Positions 1-5,324 of a stretch of DNA of 5,938 nucleotides are shown one piece after another. Under the pieces are notes generated by a model. That model saw nothing but the letters and a program-made list of their open reading frames with translations, was not told the origin of the DNA and ran no database searches. The stretch lies in NCBI GenBank assembly GCA_030602935.1, contig JAUVYU010000057.1, positions 1 through 5,938 on the forward strand, given 5' to 3'. The position numbers were made by a program, and so were the translations under genes. The stretch is from Candidatus Bathyarchaeota archaeon. Its GTDB lineage: Archaea; Thermoproteota; Bathyarchaeia; TCS64. Position 1 is the stretch's first letter, and each line of letters opens with the position of its first letter.

Positions 1-5
1 AAGAA

Positions 6-599
6 ATGTTGAATATTGAAGAAACATTAAAAAATCTCAAAACAATAAAGGAACTAAGCAAAGATGCATCAGAAATCGATGACAGAATTGGCATAAGGGT
101 TTTAAAGGATATTAGAACGCAAGTCCATGATAATTTAAAACGCAGTGTAGATCGGATCATAGGATTCGGCCTTAAAGAGGCCTCTCTCAATCAAACAACA
201 GAAAAAAACATCTTGGTACACTCAAAGGACACGTTACTACCAAGAAAAGTGGACGCCATACATAAAATACTGCAAATAACTATTCTTGACACAATCCCCT
301 ACCAAATGATGATGGATGGAGAAACGAATATTGATATTTTCGACAATGAAAAAACCCGACTCACATACCTGGACGAATTTAAAGGGCGCATAAAAATTCT
401 CCTTAAGAACGTACAAGAAGGAAATCTAGATGACCAATTGAAAAGACCTTCTGAAGAAATAATCCATGACATTATCGGACGGTATGGAAAATTATTACCT
501 CGACTAGACATTAATCCAAATAAGGGTAGAACGATAGGGTATTTTCACATGTTAATATCCCGCGCGCGAAAGGTAGATTTTGATCGAGCGCGCGTATAA
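6..599 (+). CDS. Hypothetical protein, A/T-rich orphan gene (5' end may lie outside the window)
   Basis: An open frame of 197 codons ending in TAA. I do not recognise the family. The protein is soluble and mostly helical by eye, rich in Lys, Glu, Asp, Ile and Leu, with no signal peptide, membrane segment, Cys cluster or nucleotide-binding loop. The frame is still open at the window's left edge (the codon before the ATG is sense), so the true start may be upstream. Codon choice (ATA, AAA, GAA, TTA) is unlike the G/C-rich genes from position 1029 onward, which suggests a different origin, for example a mobile element. The final 14 codons run through two CGCGCGC blocks, giving two Arg-Ala-Arg triplets, and the second half of that tail lies inside an inverted repeat. 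A product confined to a virus, plasmid or genomic island is plausible but not shown. The frame length and the absence of a competing frame make coding likely. Confidence 0.6.
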   Translation: MLNIEETLKNLKTIKELSKDASEIDDRIGIRVLKDIRTQVHDNLKRSVDRIIGFGLKEASLNQTTEKNILVHSKDTLLPRKVDAIHKILQITILDTIPYQMMMDGETNIDIFDNEKTRLTYLDEFKGRIKILLKNVQEGNLDDQLKRPSEEIIHDIIGRYGKLLPRLDINPNKGRTIGYFHMLISRARKVDFDRARV

Positions 600-643
600 A
601 GTCACACTACAGGTCCCTAACCATTGCGCGCTCGCAATCTACC
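572..643. repeat. Imperfect inverted repeat spanning the stop codon of the first gene
   Basis: The left arm is GGTAGATT (572-579) plus CGAGCGCGC (585-593). The right arm is GCGCGCTCG (626-634) plus AATCTACC (636-643). All 17 of these positions are complementary. The arms differ only by the insert between the two blocks (five bases on the left, one on the right), and the spacer is 32 bases. The TAA stop of the upstream gene (597-599) lies in the spacer. A transcript could fold here, giving a 3'-end hairpin, or the element could be a protein-binding or recombination site. No T-run follows, so a classical terminator is not favoured. Confidence 0.65.
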
Positions 644-785
644 CTCTCTCCTCTCGATTTAAGGGCTTCATATTCCGCACGCGCAGTAATTTGCAGACAT
701 TGTAACTAAAAAAATTGGTCTACCGCGCGCCAGCGCGTTGCTATATTGCACCTTTTTCCATCACAAATCAAGCCAAGACATCTCG

Positions 786-797
786 TTGACCGGTCAA
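786..797. promoter_or_regulatory. Perfect 12-bp palindrome TTGACCGGTCAA, operator-like
   Basis: TTGACC at 786-791 is followed directly by its exact complement GGTCAA at 792-797. It sits in the gene-free region with no adjacent start codon, so no regulated gene can be named. A dimeric regulator or a recombinase could bind it. The bases outside the 12 do not pair. Confidence 0.4.
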
Positions 798-824
798 ATT
801 CGCGTGTGAATGCAAGAAAATGTC

Positions 825-837
825 AATTCTAGGAATT
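825..837. promoter_or_regulatory. 13-bp interrupted palindrome AATTCTAGGAATT
   Basis: AATTC (825-829) and GAATT (833-837) flank a three-base centre, TAG. It lies 28 bp after the TTGACCGGTCAA palindrome, almost three helical turns away, so the two could be bound on the same face of the DNA. It is short enough to occur by chance. Operator function is inference. Confidence 0.25.
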
Positions 838-980
838 TAGCAACACCCTGGCGCGCTCACACGCGCAGCTGGTGGATTGCGATTTGAACTCTACGAATGT
901 GGTGTATGCGCACGCGCAGCCTTCGCGCGCTAGGCTGTTTAGAAATGCGCGCAGCAGGTTTATTTTTCTTTCACCCCACT

Positions 981-988
981 TTTATTAA
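981..988 (+). promoter_or_regulatory. Putative TATA box for the winged-helix/hjc pair
   Basis: TTTATTAA lies about 45 bp before the ATG at 1029. Archaeal transcription normally begins about 25 bp after the box centre, which predicts a start near 1010 and a leader of roughly 20 bases. No strong purine-rich upstream element or Shine-Dalgarno sequence is seen. A second weak A/T box around 1001 is possible. Confidence 0.4.
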
Positions 989-1028
989 CCTTGACCCGCT
1001 ATTATCCCTAGCAAGTAGTGACTTCTGG

Positions 1029-1346
1029 ATGTCCCGCGAAGAGGCCCTCACGGAGATAGTCGACAAGACCTTCTCTCTTCCGCCCAAGGTGATCCTTGGA
1101 TACGCCCAGCTGGACCAGGCCTTCACGAGCGGAGACCTGGCGAGGATCTGCGACATCTCCCGCTCCTCCGCCAAGTTCTACCTCAAGAAGATGGTGGAGA
1201 TCAGGCTTGTGACGAAGGTCCCCCACAAGCGAAAGTACCAAAAGTACGCCAACGCTGACACCTTCTCTGTCTGGCTGAAGGACCTCATCAAGCTCGCTGT
1301 GGCACCCATCGAGTCAGGCCAACTGAAGCTCCCGGAGAAGGAATAG
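1029..1346 (+). CDS. Small winged-helix DNA-binding protein encoded next to hjc
   Basis: A 105-residue protein. Residues 33-42 (TSGDLARICD) and 45-60, starting RSSAKFYLKKM, form the helix-turn-helix pair. Residues 61-74, with VPHKRKYQKY, look like a basic beta-wing, and a further helix follows at 79-92. There is no ligand-binding or enzymatic domain. I chose the ATG at 1029 because G/C-rich codon use begins there. The frame stays open back to about 897, but that part crosses the CGCGC-rich A/T region and its translation is low-complexity. The TAG stop is 10 bp before hjc, so the two are probably co-transcribed. The winged-helix fold is well supported. The specific family and target are not recognised, and a role in hjc regulation or repair is only inferred from position. 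Confidence 0.75.
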   Translation: MSREEALTEIVDKTFSLPPKVILGYAQLDQAFTSGDLARICDISRSSAKFYLKKMVEIRLVTKVPHKRKYQKYANADTFSVWLKDLIKLAVAPIESGQLKLPEKE

Positions 1347-1356
1347 GGGCTACGAG

Positions 1357-1812
1357 ATGTCTCTGAGGGACCTAGCCAACACAAAGCCCAAGAGACAGAG
1401 GTTCACCCGGACCCTCGACAGGGCTCAGATCAGGAGTATGAAGAAGAGGGGCTACGACGCCGAGCGTGAGCTGGTGAAGATGATGCGCGGGGCTGGTTTC
1501 GACGCCCTCAGGGTCCCGGTGAGCGCCCCCAGCAACGAGCCCCTCCCCGACGTATTCGCCATCAGGGGAAAGACCATCCTCGCCTTCGAGGCTAAGAGCC
1601 AGGCGAGGTACGCCTACTACAAGAGGAAGCAGATCACGAAGCTCTTCGAGTTCCTCGAGATCCACAAGATCTACCCGAAGAGGCTGGCTGTCCTAGCTGC
1701 CAAGTTCAAGTACAAGGGCTGGGTCTTCCAGGTAATCGAAAAGCCCGGCGACTTCTCCCTCAGGATCGGGGGCGGCATCAGCTTCAGGGAGCTCATGAAG
1801 ATAGCCGAATGA
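1357..1812 (+). CDS. hjc: Archaeal Holliday junction resolvase Hjc
   Basis: Hjc is a homodimeric, metal-dependent endonuclease that cuts four-way DNA junctions formed in recombination and fork repair. The archaeal Hjc signature is clear: the helix with GYDAERELV (catalytic Glu36), RVPVS at 52-56, LPDV with Asp65, and FEAK with Glu78 and Lys80. Together these give the E...PD...ExK nuclease site. A Lys/Arg/Tyr-rich stretch at 82-95 and an aromatic C-terminal half follow. The protein is 151 residues. About 27 basic residues precede the usual Hjc start, which would correspond to Met28 at 1438. I kept the ATG at 1357 because third-position G/C bias is already clear in that frame from there and the ATG at 1438 has no well-spaced ribosome site. 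It follows the winged-helix gene by 10 bp. It ends in TGA. Confidence 0.93.
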   Translation: MSLRDLANTKPKRQRFTRTLDRAQIRSMKKRGYDAERELVKMMRGAGFDALRVPVSAPSNEPLPDVFAIRGKTILAFEAKSQARYAYYKRKQITKLFEFLEIHKIYPKRLAVLAAKFKYKGWVFQVIEKPGDFSLRIGGGISFRELMKIAE

Positions 1813-1835
1813 TTTTCCGAGTCGTGACTGTCAGG

Positions 1836-1843
1836 TTTAAATA
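1836..1843 (+). promoter_or_regulatory. TATA box of the Lon-like protease gene
   Basis: TTTAAATA is a near-consensus archaeal TATA element, in the gap between the hjc stop (1812) and the Lon-like start (1890). A box centred near 1840 predicts transcription from about 1865-1868. That would give a leader of about 25 bases and independent expression from the hjc pair. Confidence 0.7.
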
Positions 1844-1857
1844 AGTTCTTTAAAACC

Positions 1858-1880
1858 ATCCTACTAGTTTAATGTAGGAT
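1858..1880. promoter_or_regulatory. 7-bp inverted repeat at the predicted transcription start of the Lon-like gene
   Basis: ATCCTAC (1858-1864) and GTAGGAT (1874-1880) are exact complements separated by nine bases. The element lies about 15 bp after the TATA box and overlaps the predicted transcription start, a classic site for an archaeal repressor that blocks polymerase recruitment. The right arm also contains AGGA (1876-1879), ten bases before the ATG at 1890 and the only ribosome-site candidate. If transcription starts before 1858, the hairpin would instead hide the ribosome site. The operator reading fits the box position better. Confidence 0.5.
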
Positions 1881-1889
1881 TTGATTGAG

Positions 1890-4244
1890 ATGGTTGTTGA
1901 GCTTTCATATGAGCAGGCGCGCAAGGTCTACCCCTACGAGAACGTGGAGTGCACGAGCACCGCTGAGCTCACACCTCTGAAGGAGATAATTGGGCAGGAC
2001 CGGGCTGTCAGGGCCCTCCAGTTCGGACTCAAGATCAAGGACAAGGGATTCAACATCTACGTCTCAGGCATACCCGGTACGGGCAGGAGGACCGCTATCG
2101 TCAACTTCCTCGAGGAGATAGCGAAGGACCGCCCCGTTCCATCTGACTGGGTCTACGTCAACAACTTCAAGGACGCCAACAGGCCTCACGCCGCAGAGCT
2201 TCCAGCGGGTAAGGGGGCCGAGTTCAAGATGGACATGGAGAGGTTCGTCTCCGAGATGAGGGGGGCACTGAGGGTGGCCTTCGAGAGCGAGGAGTACGCC
2301 AGCAGGAGAAGCGACACCCTGAAGGTAATAGAGGCCGAGCGAGACGAGGTCACGAATAAGGTCAACTCCATAGCGACCAACGCCGGGTTCCTCCTCAAGA
2401 GGTCCCCCATCGGACTGGTCCTGATCCCGATCATCAACGATCAACCCATCAACGACCAGGAGTTCACCCAGCTCCCACCGGACCAGCAGCAGCAGATCCA
2501 GGAACGGAGGGAGGCCCTCCAGGAGCAGCTGAGGAGCTCCCTCAAGGAGTTCCGAGACATCGAGAGGAAGATGGGCGACGCTATCAAGGAGCTGAACAGG
2601 GCCGTCGCCTCCTTCGCACTGGAGCCGATGCTGGCTGCCCTTAAGGAGAAGTTCAGCGACTGCGAGGACGTGATAAGCTTCCTTGGCGATGTTGAGGACG
2701 ACGTCCTCGACAACCTGCCATCCATCCTCCAGGGGGAGAGACAGCAAACACCTCAGCTCCCCTTCCAGATGCCTGGGATGAGGAGAGACCCGACGGGCAA
2801 GTACAAGGTCAACCTGATCGTCGACAACTCGGAGCTGAAGGGAGCCCCAGTCGCCATGGAGGAGAACCCCACATACCCCAGGCTCTTCGGTGCGACTGAG
2901 AAGGAGGCAAGGTTCGGGGCCCTGGTCACGGACTTCACCATGATACGTGCTGGTTCAGCCCACAGGGCCAACGGAGGTTTCCTGGTCGTACCGGTTGAAG
3001 GGCTGTTCACCAACCCCGTTGTATACGAGAGCCTGAAGAGGACTATCGCGAACCAGAAGCTGGAGATCGAGGAGGCCGCCGCTCGGCTCGGCTTCATAAT
3101 GACGAAGTCGATCTCGCCGGAGCCCATCCCGTTCGACTGCAAGGTGATCCTGGTCGGGGACCCCAAGGTCTACCAGGTCCTCTACACGAGGGACAGGGAG
3201 TTCAATGAGCTGTTCAAGGTGAAGGCCGACTTCGACGTCACCATGGACAGGAACGAGGAGAACGCCAATCTCTTCGCCTCATTCATCTGCGCCCTCTGCC
3301 AGAAGGAGGAGCTGACCCACCTCGACCCGACAGGCGTCGCGGCTGTGATAGAGTACAGCTCAAGGCTCGCAGCCGACCAGCTGAAGATGTCGACCCAGTT
3401 CGCGGTGGTATCCGACATCATCCGGGAGGCCAACTTCTACGCAGTCGAGGAGGGCGCCGGACTGATCACCAGGAAGCACATCAACATGGCGCTGGAGGAG
3501 AAAATCTACAGGTCGAACCTCGTCGAGAAGAGGATCGACGAGATGATCGAGAGGAACGTCATCCTCATCGAGACCGAGGGGGAGAAGGTGGGCCAGGTGA
3601 ACGGACTAGCAGTGCTCTCCATGGGGGATTACGGGTTCGGCAAGCCCAGCAAGATCACCGCAAGCATCGGGGTGGGGAAGAAGGGCATCATCGACATCGA
3701 ACGCGAGGCCCAGATGGGAGGCAGAACACACACAAAGGGAGTGATGATCCTGAGCGGCTACCTGAACGACCAGTACGCCCAGGACGAGCCCCTGAGCCTT
3801 ACGGCCAGGCTGGCCTTCGAGCAGAGCTACTCGGGGGTCGACGGGGACAGCGCCTCCAGCACCGAGCTCTACGCCATGCTCTCAGCCCTCTCAGGGAAGC
3901 CCATAAGACAGCACTTCGCCGTGACCGGATCCGTCAACCAGAAGGGGGAGGTCCAGGCCATCGGCGGCGTAAACGAGAAGGTGGAGGGCTTCTACGGGGT
4001 CTGCAAGGTGAAGGGCCTCACGGGCAAGGAGGGCTGCGTCATCCCCTACAGCAACGTCCAGAACCTGATGCTGAAGGAGGAGGTCGTCGAGGCCATCAAG
4101 GAGGGGAGGTTCCACATCTACCCCGTGAAGACCATCAACGAGGGCATCGAGGTCCTCACAGGAGAGAAGGCCGGTGAGAGGCGCCCCGACGGGACATACG
4201 AGGAGGGCACCATCAACTACCTCGTCCAGAGGCGCCTCACGTAG
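1890..4244 (+). CDS. LonC/AAA_32-type Lon-like serine protease (soluble)
   Basis: A 784-residue protein with a degenerate AAA+ module fused to a Lon Ser-Lys protease domain. Residues 60-68 (GIPGTGRRT) are a P-loop with Arg where Walker A has Lys. Roughly 113-265 is a charged helical, probably coiled-coil insert, followed by a Gln/Pro-rich linker. ANGGFLVVPVEGLF (360 onward) stands where Walker B belongs but lacks the acidic pair. The catalytic Ser654 is in GDSAS and Lys697 in GGVNEK, 43 residues apart as in E. coli Lon (Ser679/Lys722). There are no membrane helices, unlike classical archaeal LonB, so it should be cytosolic. Degradation of unfolded proteins is the expected role; ATP dependence is doubtful given the altered motifs. 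ATG 1890 is preferred over the in-frame TTG at 1881 because AGGA is better spaced. The TAG stop is followed in frame by a family-like tail. Confidence 0.9.
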   Translation: MVVELSYEQARKVYPYENVECTSTAELTPLKEIIGQDRAVRALQFGLKIKDKGFNIYVSGIPGTGRRTAIVNFLEEIAKDRPVPSDWVYVNNFKDANRPHAAELPAGKGAEFKMDMERFVSEMRGALRVAFESEEYASRRSDTLKVIEAERDEVTNKVNSIATNAGFLLKRSPIGLVLIPIINDQPINDQEFTQLPPDQQQQIQERREALQEQLRSSLKEFRDIERKMGDAIKELNRAVASFALEPMLAALKEKFSDCEDVISFLGDVEDDVLDNLPSILQGERQQTPQLPFQMPGMRRDPTGKYKVNLIVDNSELKGAPVAMEENPTYPRLFGATEKEARFGALVTDFTMIRAGSAHRANGGFLVVPVEGLFTNPVVYESLKRTIANQKLEIEEAAARLGFIMTKSISPEPIPFDCKVILVGDPKVYQVLYTRDREFNELFKVKADFDVTMDRNEENANLFASFICALCQKEELTHLDPTGVAAVIEYSSRLAADQLKMSTQFAVVSDIIREANFYAVEEGAGLITRKHINMALEEKIYRSNLVEKRIDEMIERNVILIETEGEKVGQVNGLAVLSMGDYGFGKPSKITASIGVGKKGIIDIEREAQMGGRTHTKGVMILSGYLNDQYAQDEPLSLTARLAFEQSYSGVDGDSASSTELYAMLSALSGKPIRQHFAVTGSVNQKGEVQAIGGVNEKVEGFYGVCKVKGLTGKEGCVIPYSNVQNLMLKEEVVEAIKEGRFHIYPVKTINEGIEVLTGEKAGERRPDGTYEEGTINYLVQRRLT

Positions 4245-4277
4245 ATGGCGGAGCGCATCAAGGAGTACAGGGAGTAG
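4245..4277 (+). other. In-frame ten-codon tail after the Lon-like TAG stop
   Basis: Directly after the TAG at 4242-4244 the same frame encodes MAERIKEYRE and then a second TAG (4275-4277). The residues before and after the first TAG read like one continuous charged helix (RRLT, stop, MAERIKEYRE). From memory, related proteins end in a similar RRL..MAER..EF segment. A single GAG-to-TAG change would explain the stop. It may be a recent nonsense mutation, a readthrough site or a sequencing error. Independent translation of a ten-residue peptide is unlikely. Confidence 0.4.
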
Positions 4278-4297
4278 CGGGCTCCCTAAAAGTACCC

Positions 4298-4304
4298 TTT
4301 TTTT
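4298..4304 (+). terminator. T-run terminator after the Lon-like gene
   Basis: Seven consecutive T residues follow the second in-frame TAG by about 20 bases. Archaeal RNA polymerase commonly terminates at such T tracts without a hairpin. The same tract forms the left part of the next gene's TATA box, so termination and initiation signals overlap. Confidence 0.5.
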
Positions 4305-4307
4305 ATA
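4300..4307 (+). promoter_or_regulatory. TATA box of the thioredoxin reductase gene
   Basis: TTTTTATA lies about 40 bp before the ATG at 4345 and predicts transcription from about 4328-4331, giving a leader of about 15 bases. A purine stretch, AAGGA (4328-4332), at the predicted 5' end is the only ribosome-site candidate, about 12 bases from the ATG. That is rather far, so translation may use the short leader directly. Confidence 0.5.
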
Positions 4308-4344
4308 GAACCACCTCACCTACACTCAAGGAAGTGTGCGTCTC

Positions 4345-5271
4345 ATGTCTGAAACCGTGTACGACGTCATCATACTCGGGGGAGGCCCAGCCGGGCTCAC
4401 AGCCGGGATCTACACAGCCCGTCAGGGACTCAGCACCCTCCTCATCGAGGGAAAGAAGCTGGGAGGGAGGGCCTGGGGGCCCCACCGTGTGGAGAACTTT
4501 CCGGGTTTCCCTGAGGGGCTCACCGGCACCGAGCTCATGGACAGGTTCATAGAGCAGAATAAGAAGTTCGGCGTCGAGTTCAAGCAGGAGACCGTCGTCG
4601 GCCTGAGCGACATGGGCGACACCAAGTTCGTGCAGACGAGAGGGGGCTTCTATCAGAGCAGGGCCGTCGTGGTCACCACGGGCATCCAGAGGAAGAGCAT
4701 GAACATACCCGGGGAGCTGAAGTTCAAGGGAAGCGGCGTCGCCTACTGCGCCATCTGCGACGGCCCATTCTACAAGGATCAGCCCGTGGCCGTCGTGGGA
4801 TGTGGCAAGGACGCTGTGGAGGACGCCCTGAGGTTGGCCGACACGGCCAGCAAGGTCTATGCCATACCGGGGAGCGGTGGGTTCACGGAGGGCATCGAGG
4901 AACTCAAGGAGCTCACTGAGCACACGAAAATCGACGTCATCGACGGGGTTGACATCGAGTCCATCGAGGGAGACCAGGTCGTCACCCACATCAACATGAA
5001 AGAGGGCCCCGTTAAAAGGCTGAACGTGAACGGAGTCTTCATAATACTCGACCACGTAGGAACATCAGACATACTCAGGGACTCAGGAATCGAGACGGAT
5101 GACAGGGGCTGCATCATGGTGGATAAGAACCAGAAAACGAACATCGAGGGGATCTTCGCCGCAGGGGACTGCGTCTGCGGTGGGATGCAGATAGTCACGG
5201 CCGCGGGTGACGGGGGGAAGGCCGGATTGGCTGCCTCCCGCTACGTGAGGAGTCTAAAGAGCAAGAAATAG
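4345..5271 (+). CDS. trxB: Thioredoxin reductase-like flavoprotein without the NADPH-specificity arginines
   Basis: A 308-residue low-molecular-weight thioredoxin reductase, the normal family length. GGGPAG (12-17) binds the FAD ADP moiety. CAIC (Cys135, Cys138) is the redox disulfide, at the position of E. coli Cys135/Cys138. GCGKDA (152-157) is the second dinucleotide fold. GIFAAGD near 270-275 is the C-terminal FAD motif. After the second fold's strand, where NADPH enzymes have HRRxxxR, this protein has AIPGSGG (173-179), so NADPH use is doubtful. Related archaeal enzymes, such as the one from Thermoplasma acidophilum, are also reported not to use NADPH, and methanogens have a deazaflavin-dependent type. 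Two extra cysteines (276, 278) follow the FAD Asp. ATG 4345 is preferred over the GTG at 4336, which is only three bases after AAGGA. Its likely partner is the CPHC protein 80 bp downstream. Confidence 0.9.
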   Translation: MSETVYDVIILGGGPAGLTAGIYTARQGLSTLLIEGKKLGGRAWGPHRVENFPGFPEGLTGTELMDRFIEQNKKFGVEFKQETVVGLSDMGDTKFVQTRGGFYQSRAVVVTTGIQRKSMNIPGELKFKGSGVAYCAICDGPFYKDQPVAVVGCGKDAVEDALRLADTASKVYAIPGSGGFTEGIEELKELTEHTKIDVIDGVDIESIEGDQVVTHINMKEGPVKRLNVNGVFIILDHVGTSDILRDSGIETDDRGCIMVDKNQKTNIEGIFAAGDCVCGGMQIVTAAGDGGKAGLAASRYVRSLKSKK

Positions 5272-5324
5272 TCTAACGCCTCAATATTCTATCCCTACCA
5301 ACTGCTCTCATCTTAGAGGATCAC

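Larger units (their letters stand above)
676..919 (+). repeat. Three copies of an 11-bp direct repeat CGCACGCGCAG
   Basis: CGCACGCGCAG is identical at 676-686 and 909-919. A one-mismatch copy, CACACGCGCAG, lies at 858-868, and the shorter core CGCGCAG recurs at 948-954. All are on the same strand. Spacings are 182 and 51 bp between the long copies, so this is neither a CRISPR array nor a regular tandem repeat. Same-direction copies in an intergenic region suggest recognition sites for one DNA-binding protein. Confidence 0.55.
600..1028. other. Gene-free region dense in CGCGC blocks, palindromes and short repeats
   Basis: I see no convincing gene or tRNA here on either strand. GCGCGC occurs at 626-631, 725-730, 851-856, 925-930 and 947-952, with two more just upstream at 562-567 and 588-593. 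Further five-base CGCGC/GCGCG runs lie at 680-684, 733-737, 862-866 and 913-917. By eye the G/C-rich genes that follow contain GCGCGC only once (1917-1922). The region also holds an 11-bp direct repeat, a 9-bp inverted pair (GCGCGCCAG at 725-733 against CTGGCGCGC at 848-856), two small palindromes and a pyrimidine tract at 640-651. The pattern resembles a multi-site protein-binding region such as an origin, partition site or element end. Its role is unknown. Confidence 0.7.

Noticed and set aside
869..905. tRNA 3'-end-like sequence on the minus strand (GTTCAAAT followed by ATCCACCA)
   Set aside because: The T-stem does not pair, the distance to the CCA-like end is too short and no 5' acceptor half is found.
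561..955. CRISPR array
   Set aside because: Repeats are 5-12 bp, irregularly spaced and partly inverted; there are no uniform spacers and no cas genes.
897..1028. Upstream extension of the winged-helix gene to a start near 897
   Set aside because: The extra 44 codons cross the CGCGC-rich A/T zone, read as low-complexity sequence and lie upstream of the likely TATA box; the G/C-rich codon bias begins at 1029.
1881..1889. TTG at 1881 as start of the Lon-like gene
   Set aside because: It is one base after the AGGA ribosome-site candidate and a less common start; the ATG at 1890 has workable spacing.
2064..2747. Long open frame on the minus strand opposite the Lon-like gene
   Set aside because: It is Leu/Val/Asp-rich low-complexity translation typical of the antisense of a G/C-biased gene.
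4242..4244. TAG read as pyrrolysine throughout this genome
   Set aside because: The winged-helix and reductase genes also end at TAG. Beyond the first, the overlapping hjc frame carries the coding bias; beyond the second, there is promoter-like non-coding sequence. The Lon-like TAG is kept only as a single-site oddity.
4303..5055. Long open frame on the minus strand opposite the reductase
   Set aside because: It is a shadow of the strongly G/C-biased reductase gene, with no family resemblance, whereas the + strand frame has every reductase motif.
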